A DNA stretch of 21,887 nt from an uncultured Campylobacter sp. (GTDB lineage Bacteria; Campylobacterota; Campylobacteria; Campylobacterales; Campylobacteraceae), in assembly GCF_938045625.1 (NCBI RefSeq), contig NZ_CALIAV010000037.1, positions 1 through 21,887 of the forward strand. Reading direction: 5' to 3'. The position numbers and the translations under genes are program-made. Numbering within the stretch: position 1 is the first letter of the stretch; each line of letters opens with the position of its first letter. A model generated the notes under the pieces. That model searched no databases. It had not been told where the DNA came from and saw only the letters and a program-made list of their open reading frames with translations. Of the stretch, positions 16,650 to 21,808 are shown in pieces.

Positions 16650-16677
16650 AGTAATGAAAAGTTTAGTTTTCAATACA
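16650..16677. other. dif-like Xer recombination site (candidate attachment site)
   Basis: Two 11-base arms, AGTAATGAAAA (16650-16660) and TTTTCAATACA (16667-16677), flank the 6-base centre GTTTAG. The right arm's complement matches the left at 9 of 11 positions. Arm length, 6-base centre and TGAAAA/TTTTCA inner halves are those of dif sites. From memory the left arm closely resembles epsilonproteobacterial XerH dif arms (AGTTATGAAAA). It sits where composition changes and beside phage/plasmid-like genes. A second copy would lie beyond the right edge. Confidence 0.45.
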
Positions 16678-16724
16678 AAAACGCAGGTATGCCCTAAAAT
16701 AGGCACTTTGTGATTTAAGCATTC

Positions 16725-16755
16725 GCCGTTTTTAAGTTTCAAACGCTTAAACGGC
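16725..16755. repeat. Inverted repeat near the dif-like site
   Basis: GCCGTTT-TT-AAG pairs with CTT-AAACGGC across the loop TTTCAAACG (10 pairs, one 2-base bulge). It could be a terminator for the toxin/antitoxin transcript arriving from the right, or part of an end structure. Confidence 0.4.
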
Positions 16756-16778
16756 TAAATTTTCTTAAGAATTGAGAT

Positions 16779-16852
16779 GTTTCACGGCTTTTTTGGCTCG
16801 AAACTTAATTAAGCTTCGTTTGTGAAACAAAAGCCGTTTTTATTCGTTTCAC
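16779..16852. repeat. Nested inverted repeats of GTTTCAC / ACGGCTTTT
   Basis: GTTTCAC (16779-16785), GTGAAAC (16822-16828) and GTTTCAC (16846-16852) alternate in orientation. ACGGCTTTT (16784-16792) pairs with AAAAGCCGT (16829-16837), which is followed by TTTT. CTTAATTAAG (16804-16813) is a palindrome between them. The last repeat overlaps the end of the toxin gene. Terminator or recombination/replication end structure. Confidence 0.45.
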
Positions 16853-17127
16853 GCTTGCCACTTATTCGCGCCGTAAATGCCCAAAACATAAATAGCGTCA
16901 TCCTCTATCGCGTAAGGTATCACGTAGCTTTTAAAAATAAGGTCTCTAACGCGCTCATCGTCAAAGCTTGCGGACTTGCGATACATAAGAGGGCTGTCGC
17001 TTATCGTTTGTAGTTTTGCGATTAGCTTGTCTCTAAAATCGCGCGCTCTGTTTGGGCTATCCTTTGCGATAAAGTCAAACACTGCCTTTAGCTCGCGGTT
17101 AAAGCGTGCCGTGCGTCTAATTACCAT
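16849..17127 (-). CDS. RelE/ParE-family toxin
   Basis: 92-residue basic protein with the ParE/RelE toxin layout: RRTARFNRELKAVFDFIAKDSPNRARDF at the N-terminus, a middle MYRKSASFDDERVRDLIFKSYVIPYAIEDD and the ending IYVLGIYGANKW. The closest subgroup by pattern is ParE (gyrase-directed toxins), but RelE-like mRNA interferases share the fold, so the target is not decided. It overlaps the antitoxin gene by 7 bases and follows it, the usual antitoxin-first order. It is the first accessory gene inside the dif-like boundary, a place where such modules can stabilise an integrated element (inference). Confidence 0.85.
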   Translation of the reverse strand: MVIRRTARFNRELKAVFDFIAKDSPNRARDFRDKLIAKLQTISDSPLMYRKSASFDDERVRDLIFKSYVIPYAIEDDAIYVLGIYGANKWQA

Positions 17128-17372
17128 TTTTCCATCTCGGCTTTTAACGTCTCTAGCGGATACGTCTCAAGCTCGCCGCGCCTGATAGCTTCAATGTCGG
17201 CTTTGTAATCGGCTATCCTTTGCTCCATTGTCTTGCCGTCGTCGTAGATTGGATAATCCTCGCCTTGCTCCAGCATCTCAAAGCTTTTATTAGCGCTACT
17301 TGCCAAAATCTTGCCTATCGCGACAAGCTGGTTTATTATGGTTTCGTCTGCTCGTATGGTTAGAGTTTGCAT
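17121..17372 (-). CDS. Antitoxin of the RelE/ParE pair
   Basis: 83-residue protein directly upstream of and overlapping the toxin. The first 25 residues (MQTLTIRADETIINQLVAIGKIL) look like the short beta-strand plus helix of a ribbon-helix-helix DNA-binding domain. The rest is acidic (EQGEDYPIYDDG, EMEKW), as expected for the toxin-binding tail. It should neutralise the toxin and repress their shared promoter. AAAGG/AGGA precede the ATG at 17372. A TAAAAT lies about 30 bases further upstream on the minus strand, a possible -10. Function rests mainly on position and size. Confidence 0.75.
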   Translation of the reverse strand: MQTLTIRADETIINQLVAIGKILASSANKSFEMLEQGEDYPIYDDGKTMEQRIADYKADIEAIRRGELETYPLETLKAEMEKW

Positions 17373-17435
17373 ATCCTAGCCTTTGTTTTAAAATCCACCA
17401 CTATTTTAACCGCTTAGGGCTTAGGGTTTGTTAAA

Positions 17436-17521
17436 GCGGTCATTATCGCGGTCATTCCCGTAGCCGTTAAACTGTTTTGTGCCGATGATAGCGATATTTA
17501 CTTATCGGCTAGGCGGTCATT
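17436..17521 (+). repeat. Three copies of GCGGTCATT
   Basis: Exact copies at 17436-17444, 17448-17456 and 17513-17521. The first two start 12 bases apart, about one helical turn. Confidence 0.6.
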
Positions 17522-17704
17522 TTTTGCGCTCAAAAACGTGCTCAATTTTTCCGCCTAGTTTGGGATTGCTTCGATAAAATCGGGCTTTATTCGTCCGCCC
17601 TGCGCTCATTTGTCGCCGTTAAATTTTAGGTTTCATTATCGCGGGTTAATCTCGCCCTTAACGGTGCTTGGGGTTTCATTTTGCCGCGCTTGACTTGCTA
17701 TTTA

Positions 17705-17735
17705 TCACTTGACTTTATTCTCACTTGACTTTATT
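17705..17735 (+). repeat. Tandem TCACTTGACTTTATT
   Basis: Two exact 15-base copies, 17705-17719 and 17721-17735, with a 16-base period. A related GCTTGACTT occurs just before, near 17688. Each contains TTGACT, a possible -35 element, but no matching -10 box follows. Confidence 0.6.
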
Positions 17736-17775
17736 ATTTTTGTAAAAACCCGGCGCGCAAAAAATGAAATGCACC

Positions 17776-17801
17776 CGACCGATGTTTCGCCGTCTCGGTC
17801 G
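17776..17801. other. Hairpin CGACCGA / TCGGTCG
   Basis: Perfect 7-bp GC-rich stem with a 12-base loop. It could be the stem of a structured RNA or an origin hairpin. Confidence 0.45.
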
Positions 17802-17854
17802 TAGAGATTTGACCAGCCCCTGCGGCTTGACTACTTTACGTGCTACGGACAAAT

Positions 17855-17875
17855 AGGGCGGAGGTGTCCTGCCCT
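17855..17875. other. Hairpin AGGGC-GGA / TCC-GCCCT
   Basis: Eight pairs with a single bulged T and a GGTG loop, 53 bases from the previous hairpin. Confidence 0.45.
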
Positions 17876-17898
17876 AAGCTCCATAAAATTACTATGCC

Positions 17899-18000
17899 TT
17901 AGCGTTCATTTTAGCGTTCGTTTTGTTTTTGCCATATCGTCTTGGGCTTGATATTGTCGCGCTTTGCTTTGCTTATGGCTGTTCGTTTTAGCGTTCATTT
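17899..18000 (+). repeat. Three iteron-like TTAGCGTTC(A/G)TT copies
   Basis: Copies at 17899-17910, 17911-17922 and 17988-18000. The first two are directly tandem with a 12-base period; the second has G for A. Confidence 0.55.
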
Positions 18001-18037
18001 CATCGGCGCATTTTGAGCAGATAAAATAGACTTATTC

Positions 18038-18060
18038 AAGAGGGCGATTAGGCCCCCCTT
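18038..18060 (-). terminator. Possible hairpin after the three-gene operon
   Basis: On the minus strand AAGGGGGGC pairs imperfectly with GCCCTCTT shortly after the stop at 18069. There is no T-run, so evidence is weak. Confidence 0.3.
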
Positions 18061-18068
18061 TGATAAAC

Positions 18069-18329
18069 CTATGCGCCTTTTAGATCGCTATGCCAAACGT
18101 ATTGACCTTTTGGCGTGATTTGCTCTTGTAGCCTGTCGTTTAGCTCGCAAAGATACTTTACGCGCTCCTCTAGCTTTTCGCACTCTTTGGCATAATAATT
18201 AAAAAGGCGGTATGCTTGTAAGCCCGTTTCAAATAAGGCGTCTGCTATTCCCTTTGCCTCTCTCTTTGCTACCTCTGCTTTAAACGCTTCGCGCGCCTTG
18301 TCGCCTCTTGTTCTGCTTAGATTACTCAT
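18069..18329 (-). CDS. Hypothetical protein, coiled-coil-like (third gene of small operon)
   Basis: Not recognised. 86 residues, highly charged. The first third is basic with Arg/Lys repeats (SRTRGDKAREAFKAEVAKREAKG). A helix rich in heptad-like Leu/Glu follows (CEKLEERVKYLCELNDRLQEQI), which suggests a coiled coil at about 47-72. There is no signal peptide or membrane segment. The ATG at 18329 overlaps the upstream gene by 8 bases, with GAAAGGGG before it. Overlap with the two upstream genes suggests one transcript from the promoter at 18912-18940. Confidence 0.6.
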   Translation of the reverse strand: MSNLSRTRGDKAREAFKAEVAKREAKGIADALFETGLQAYRLFNYYAKECEKLEERVKYLCELNDRLQEQITPKGQYVWHSDLKGA

Positions 18330-18621
18330 TGTCTGCGCCCCTTTCGTTTAGTTCGTCGTTAATCTCGATTAGCTCTTTTATCCTACTATGTAGCCTTTTG
18401 TTCTCGCTTTTTAGTATCATCTTGTCGGCTAGCAAATTTAAGCGCGCATTCTCGCTTTCTTTTAGCTGTCTTAGCGCGTAAATGTTACTACAATAGACTA
18501 AATAGCCCACGTTGTAGATTATTTGCTCGCTTACCTCATCGCTGCCGCCGTTATTTTGTCTGATAAGGGCGTTAAAGCCCTCTTTGGTAGTCGGTCTGTC
18601 CGGGTTGGCTAGTATTAGCAT
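18322..18621 (-). CDS. Hypothetical protein with C-terminal coiled coil (second gene of small operon)
   Basis: Not recognised. 99 residues. The N-terminal half (PTTKEGFNALIRQNNGG) looks globular. The second half (LRQLKESENARLNLLADKMILKSENKRLHSRIKELIEINDELNE) is a strong candidate for a long coiled coil, so an oligomer or scaffold role is possible. AAAGGAG lies well placed before the ATG at 18621. It overlaps the upstream gene by 7 bases and the downstream gene by 8, so the three are translationally coupled. Confidence 0.65.
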   Translation of the reverse strand: MLILANPDRPTTKEGFNALIRQNNGGSDEVSEQIIYNVGYLVYCSNIYALRQLKESENARLNLLADKMILKSENKRLHSRIKELIEINDELNERGADNE

Positions 18622-18842
18622 TTCTTTGCTCCTTTCATTTTCTCGTCAATGTAGCCTTGGGTAGCTATTGCAGCTCCGCCTATTAGCGTCGATAGAAAAT
18701 AATTTACGTTCTGCTCCGCTTTCTCGTTTGTTCCTACGGCTTTCTGATAATGCGGCAAAGCCTCTACGAGGTATGCTATTGCGCAAAGCGCATCGGGTAA
18801 TTCATTCTCTACGTCGAATGCATCGTCAAAACTTAGTGTCAT
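18615..18842 (-). CDS. Hypothetical small protein (first gene of small operon)
   Basis: Not recognised. 75 residues, acidic at the N-terminus (LSFDDAFDVENELPDAL), with a short hydrophobic stretch (FLSTLIGGAAIATQGYI, about 49-65) that might be amphipathic or a weak membrane segment, and a basic end (KMKGAKKC). The ATG at 18842 has AAAGGAG 6 bases ahead. A textbook promoter lies about 70 bases further upstream. Head of a three-gene overlapping operon divergent from the HTH gene at 19010. Confidence 0.65.
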   Translation of the reverse strand: MTLSFDDAFDVENELPDALCAIAYLVEALPHYQKAVGTNEKAEQNVNYFLSTLIGGAAIATQGYIDEKMKGAKKC

Positions 18843-18911
18843 TTGGGCTCCTTTAAAGTATTAATTTGTTTTTTATGTTTTTTAAACATTTTTATCGCGT
18901 TAATTTGCGTA

Positions 18912-18940
18912 ATCATAACATTTTTAGTTTTAATTGTCAA
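18912..18940 (-). promoter_or_regulatory. Sigma-70 promoter of the three-gene operon
   Basis: On the minus strand TTGACA (18940-18935), a 17-base spacer and TATGAT (18917-18912). A consensus -35 is unusual for Campylobacter core promoters, which suggests an imported element. Confidence 0.7.
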
Positions 18941-18941
18941 T

Positions 18942-18954
18942 AGTTTAATAAACT
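18942..18954. promoter_or_regulatory. Possible operator between divergent promoters
   Basis: The small dyad AGTTT-AAT-AAACT lies directly upstream of the minus-strand -35 box and about 18 bases before the plus-strand -10. The HTH protein encoded at 19010 is an obvious candidate to bind it (inference). Confidence 0.35.
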
Positions 18955-18971
18955 TTTTAGGCGTGTTTTTG

Positions 18972-18977
18972 TAAAAT
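18972..18977 (+). promoter_or_regulatory. -10 box of the HTH gene
   Basis: TAAAAT with an upstream TG (TTTTTGTAAAAT), 32 bases before the ATG at 19010. Confidence 0.45.
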
Positions 18978-19009
18978 GCACACATAAAACATTTATGAAA
19001 AGGTAAAAA

Positions 19010-19231
19010 ATGCAATATGATACTTTTGAGGCTATGCTTGGTGCGGTCAATCTCTCTAAAAAAGAGTTTGCGGAGCTTGTTAAAATGAATTACACTAGCG
19101 TTACGAATTGGAAGCAATCCGATAACGTGCCCGAATGGGTCGAGAGCTGGCTCATCAATTACGATAAAGCGCGCAAATTCGATAACGCCGTGGGCTTGGT
19201 TAATAATCTTGTCGATATTGTTAAAAAGTAG
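19010..19231 (+). CDS. Small helix-turn-helix regulator (Cro/XRE-like, putative)
   Basis: 73 residues. The segment LSKKEFAELVKMNYTSVTNWKQSDNVPEW (about 14-42) reads as a helix-turn-helix of the Cro/C1 type: the helix EFAELVKM, a turn, then TSVTNWKQ as recognition helix. The C-terminal 25 residues form one more amphipathic helix. It is divergent from the three-gene operon with about 170 bases between the start codons, the layout of phage or plasmid repressor regions. AAAAGG precedes the ATG. Likely role: control of the divergent promoters (inference). Confidence 0.7.
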   Translation: MQYDTFEAMLGAVNLSKKEFAELVKMNYTSVTNWKQSDNVPEWVESWLINYDKARKFDNAVGLVNNLVDIVKK

Positions 19232-19411
19232 CTACCGGTATTTAATTCCCCCAGCTACGATCACGGCCCATAACTTCGATTTATTCAGGCTTTGCGGTCT
19301 ATTTACGCCTAAAAATGCCGTATTCTGATCTCAACGCTTGGCGAAAAAATGCGTTTAGCTACCTACGTTGAATGTACCTAGCTTTTAGCCTTGATTATCT
19401 CTCGTCTAGCT

Positions 19412-19603
19412 CTATGACTTTAATTCATACAGCTTGTAGGGTTTTCCCTTTTTTTGTGGTAAACCTCTCACGCCTAGCTTCAACGGGTCAAATATTTGGC
19501 TTGTAGGTTTTCCTCTTTTTTGCGGATAACCTTTTTTCAGATTTTCTTGAATAAATGCGTTTCTCTTTTTTGAGAAATCCAAAGGATATGAGTTTAATGC
19601 CAC
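19412..19603 (-). CDS. Possible small basic protein with an internal repeat
   Basis: 63 codons from a GTG with AAAGGGGG just before it, perhaps too close. The product is very basic and repeats one motif: GYPQKRGKPTSQIFDPLKLGV then GLPQKKGKPYKLYELKS. The DNA repeats too (19432-19466 and 19499-19532, period 67). No family is recognised. It may be a real short peptide or a repeat that happens to be open. A GC-rich hairpin (19622-19644) lies upstream and could attenuate it. Confidence 0.35.
   Translation of the reverse strand: MALNSYPLDFSKKRNAFIQENLKKGYPQKRGKPTSQIFDPLKLGVRGLPQKKGKPYKLYELKS
19432..19532 (+). repeat. Two imperfect direct repeats, 67-base period
   Basis: Units of about 34-35 bases beginning GCTTGTAGG, followed by a pyrimidine-rich TTTTCC(C/T) tract and ending TAACCT/AAACCT. 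They lie inside the possible 63-codon gene. Confidence 0.55.
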
Positions 19604-19621
19604 CCCCTTTAAAATCAGGAG

Positions 19622-19648
19622 GGGCGTCGGTAGCGGCTACGCCCTTTT
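19622..19648 (+). terminator. Rho-independent terminator, plus strand
   Basis: GGGC ... GTAGC-G-GCTAC-GCCC, a GC-rich stem with a small bulge, followed by TTTT. It would end a plus-strand transcript, the nearest being that of the HTH gene about 400 bases upstream. Confidence 0.6.
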
Positions 19649-20270
19649 ACTTTGCGCCTATGGGCTAAATTTGACTTAGGGCATAAGTTCGTCTATGACC
19701 TAGATTAAATCTACCTCATCGCTTTGGTTTTGCGTTCCATTTTTTTGTGGAATGACGATTTTAAGACTGCTCGCTAGTAAATGCAAAATAAAGCCCTCTG
19801 TTTGATTTTAACTCTTTTTGATGTCTTTTATGTCCTGGAGGCTCTTTTTTGAGCGTAGCCCCCTTATTTTTATTCTATGGGTTATTATGTTAATTTACTC
19901 TCTTTGCTATTAGATTATCGCTCGCTTGTTTCACTCGCTCGCTACTTTAAGGGAAAGAGGCAAGATTTATCAAAAAGGCGGGATTTTTGAGGGATAAAAA
20001 GTAAATGATACCCTACCTACTAAGGGAGTCTGAAACTTAAATTGCGTTTTTTACTCTCTGCGTAAGTGTGAGCTAGCTCCGTGTGCGTGCTAGTTTGCGC
20101 TTTGTCTGACTTCTAGAAATTTTATTTTAGCCGCCTTGCATTTTGATAACGAGTGACAACGAAAAGCGATACACGTTTTAGAGTTTCTTAAAGTAAATGA
20201 AACGGACAAAAAACGGCTTAAGGTTCGGGTGCGGTTTTGGGTAAATTCGGGTTGATTTGCGGGCGATGAG

Positions 20271-20300
20271 GTTACGGGCGTTACAATGTAACGTTACGGC
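20271..20300. repeat. GTTAC repeat cluster with a perfect palindrome
   Basis: The palindrome CGTTACA-A-TGTAACG (20279-20293) is flanked by two direct GTTACGG copies (20271-20277 and 20293-20299). The word GTTAC/GTAAC appears four times in 30 bases. Such clusters are often binding sites for a replication initiator or repressor. Confidence 0.55.
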
Positions 20301-20352
20301 TTTATTTGATACTCTCTTGCTATCATAAGTTATCATTTAAGATTATTTTTGC

Positions 20353-20381
20353 TTGACTTGTTTAAAAATGGGCTGTATAAT
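20353..20381 (+). promoter_or_regulatory. Strong sigma-70 promoter pointing at the end of the HEPN-like gene
   Basis: TTGACT (20353-20358), a 17-base spacer, then TATAAT (20376-20381). No gene lies downstream on the plus strand in the window; the next gene is on the opposite strand and ends at 20451. Confidence 0.7.
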
Positions 20382-20387
20382 TACGGC

Positions 20388-20465
20388 GAAATTCGAGGGC
20401 GCACTTATCGCGCCCACTTCACTTACACAAAGAAATTCACCGAGGGTACTTTAAAGCCCTACTTG
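20388..20465 (+). ncRNA. Candidate small or antisense RNA
   Basis: Transcription from 20353-20381 should begin near 20388. Within 30 bases it makes a hairpin, GGGCGC-ACTTATC-GCGCCC (20397-20415), then a second small stem, AGGG...CTTTAAAG...CCCT (20443-20460), overlapping the 3' end of the opposite gene. There is no open frame of note. It may be a control RNA or an antisense RNA to the HEPN-like gene. The 3' end is a guess, since no T-run terminator is evident. Confidence 0.35.
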
Positions 20466-20984
20466 TAAATATTCCCTTATCTCACTATCCAAACAATCTA
20501 AAACATCATCAATAAAGGTCTCTAGCATATCAGGCATAACCCCCGCTATCTTATCGTTTAGCCTTGTCGATATTCTCGGCGCGCCGTATTCATTTAGTTT
20601 GTAAAGGTTTTCAAAGTGAAAAGCGCGGTTTCTTATCGTGAGTATAAGAGAATAACAAATTTTAACTTTTTGAAAATTAGGCATTGAGCTTTTACCGTGC
20701 TTATTAAATTTTGAATATTTACGAAAATCAATTGCCGACAAATCCACCAGTTTATTATGTAGCTTCATCACGTTTATTAATGTAACCCAGTAGCCCAAAG
20801 TTTGGCGCGAGATAAACGTGTCGTCGTCGATACTTAGCAGGCGCGCAGTCTTATTGCGCGTGATAATCTCGACAATGCCCAGCTTGGGGGCTAATCTTTG
20901 CATAAGTAAAAAATTATCCCTGTGTTTTGCTTCACTCTCATAATCTTTTAATCTTTTTTCTGAAAATAAACCTATCAAGTCCAT
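20451..20984 (-). CDS. HEPN-like protein with RNRAFH motif (Abi-like, putative)
   Basis: 177 residues, mostly helical, soluble. The stretch CYSLILTIRNRAFHFENLYK (110-129) contains Arg118-x4-His123, the R-x(4-6)-H signature of HEPN ribonuclease domains found in Abi-type phage-resistance proteins, toxins and CRISPR effectors. A helix-rich N-terminal half (SEKRLKDYESEAKHRDNFLLMQRLAPKLG) and a late acidic helix (MLETFIDDVLDCLDSEIREYL) fit a helical bundle. AAAGGG precedes the ATG. It starts 77 bases after the Rep-like gene ends on the same strand, so they are probably co-transcribed. The motif is short, and a replication- or copy-control protein is an alternative. Confidence 0.5.
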   Translation of the reverse strand: MDLIGLFSEKRLKDYESEAKHRDNFLLMQRLAPKLGIVEIITRNKTARLLSIDDDTFISRQTLGYWVTLINVMKLHNKLVDLSAIDFRKYSKFNKHGKSSMPNFQKVKICYSLILTIRNRAFHFENLYKLNEYGAPRISTRLNDKIAGVMPDMLETFIDDVLDCLDSEIREYLQVGL

Positions 20985-21061
20985 ATTAGCCCTTTTGAAA
21001 TTTACCGCGCTATTTTACGTAAAACGGGCTTAATAATAGTTTCATAAGCTATCAGCGGTTA

Positions 21062-21808
21062 TCACGCCCTTAGCTCTCTTTTGTTATTCTTTGCCTTGTA
21101 TGCGAGCTTTGCCGGCTGCGCTTTAATCGCTAGGTCGATTATTTGCGAAAAATCGCGCACGGCTTGGCGTAATTGTAGCTCCAAGCGTTCGGCTCTAGGC
21201 AGTAACGCGGGCTTATTTAAATCGATTATCGGGGCGGTAGCTTCGGCGCGATACAAGGGCAAATTTAGATTATTCTTTTTGGCTTTGTCGTAGAAATAGA
21301 CGCGCTCTAGTGCCGTAAGCCCCGTTTTTAGATACGTCGTATCGCCTATTTGGGTTATCTCGAATGCGTCCAGATTAAACGGCTCGGGGCGGTCGAAACA
21401 TAAATCGACGCTAGAAACGTTATTAACCGCGCCTAAAAGCTCTGCTACGAGGTCAAAGGGCGGGGCGGGCTTATGATATTGCTTTAACCCGTAAAACTCA
21501 ATCACGGCGCGCTGTCGGCACTCGTTCGGGGCTTTTGTAGTGGCGTAAAATATGCTTAGATTTTCGAGTTCGTAAAGCTCGGTTATTTTTAGCCCTCGAA
21601 ACTCGTAACGATTGGATATTTTTATCTCTTTGGTATCTTGCATTTTTCGCCATTTCAGCCCGTGGGCTTTAGCTATGCTTTTAAGTAGCTCTATTTTGGT
21701 GTAGTGCTTGCGCGTTACTCTGTTTTTTAGGAAACTCGCGCGTACGGTGTCTATGGCTATGCTAGGCGTTTCAGCTAGTATTTGGGTAATTTGAGGTAAT
21801 ATTTCCAC
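21062..21808 (-). CDS. Replication-initiator-like protein (rolling-circle / filamentous-phage type, putative)
   Basis: 248 residues from GTG 21808, the first possible start after an in-frame stop; GGA lies about 10 bases ahead. The layout follows rolling-circle initiators: an N-terminal strand SIAIDTVRASF, a middle SSVDLCFDRPEPF (132-144, the i-x-R-i-D-x-a-x-D-like strand), then RVYFYDKAKK (169-178, Tyr-x-x-x-Lys) and LYRAEAT (185-191, the R-x-E strand). The C-terminal 50 residues are basic. I do not identify the catalytic tyrosine with certainty, so nicking activity is inferred. Its neighbours (HTH gene, TA pair, small overlapping genes, repeat tracts) fit a small mobile replicon. The last 79 bases of the window show no gene. 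Confidence 0.45.
   Translation of the reverse strand: MEILPQITQILAETPSIAIDTVRASFLKNRVTRKHYTKIELLKSIAKAHGLKWRKMQDTKEIKISNRYEFRGLKITELYELENLSIFYATTKAPNECRQRAVIEFYGLKQYHKPAPPFDLVAELLGAVNNVSSVDLCFDRPEPFNLDAFEITQIGDTTYLKTGLTALERVYFYDKAKKNNLNLPLYRAEATAPIIDLNKPALLPRAERLELQLRQAVRDFSQIIDLAIKAQPAKLAYKAKNNKRELRA

Larger units (their letters stand above)
16203..16848. other. Gene-free junction between core chromosome and accessory element
   Basis: No convincing gene. The first 250 bases are very rich in CAAATTT/AAATTTG words and belong to the core in composition. From about 16460 the word almost disappears. The tract holds a possible terminator (16517-16543), a dif-like site (16650-16677) and two inverted-repeat tracts (16725-16755 and 16779-16852). 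A 79-codon TTG-started frame at 16474-16713 runs across the dif-like site without a ribosome site. Confidence 0.6.
17373..18068. other. Gene-free, repeat- and hairpin-rich tract
   Basis: No credible gene on either strand in nearly 700 bases. It holds three families of short direct repeats (17436-17521, 17705-17735, 17899-18000), two clear hairpins (17776-17801 and 17855-17875) and a tandem CTTAGGG pair near 17414. Clustered iteron-like repeats plus hairpins suit a replication origin, a regulatory island or a structured RNA. It shows fewer AAATTT words than the core. Confidence 0.5.
19232..19648. other. Mostly non-coding stretch after the HTH gene
   Basis: No strong gene. It contains only the doubtful 63-codon frame at 19412-19603 with an internal repeat, and a plus-strand terminator at 19622-19648 that may end the HTH transcript. 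Confidence 0.4.
19649..20450. other. 800-base gene-poor tract before the HEPN-like gene
   Basis: No credible gene seen on either strand. It includes the GTTAC repeat/palindrome cluster (20271-20300), a strong plus-strand promoter (20353-20381) and a few small hairpins (for example TTCCA/TGGAA near 19747-19764 and GCTC/GAGC near 19841-19854). Together with its position downstream of the Rep-like gene it could carry an origin or control RNA. Confidence 0.45.

Noticed and set aside
16474..16713. 79-codon plus-strand frame across the dif-like site
   Set aside because: TTG start without a ribosome site, no family pattern, crosses a terminator-like hairpin and the candidate attachment site.
17414..17430. 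Tandem CTTAGGG units resembling a telomere repeat
   Set aside because: Only two units; most likely chance.
18839..19117. 92-codon minus-strand frame overlapping the HTH gene and divergent promoters
   Set aside because: It runs through both promoters and antisense to the better-supported HTH gene, and its composition is that of AT-rich spacer.
20178..20336. About 52-codon minus-strand frame
   Set aside because: No ribosome site, unusual composition, and it is partly made of the GTTAC palindrome cluster.
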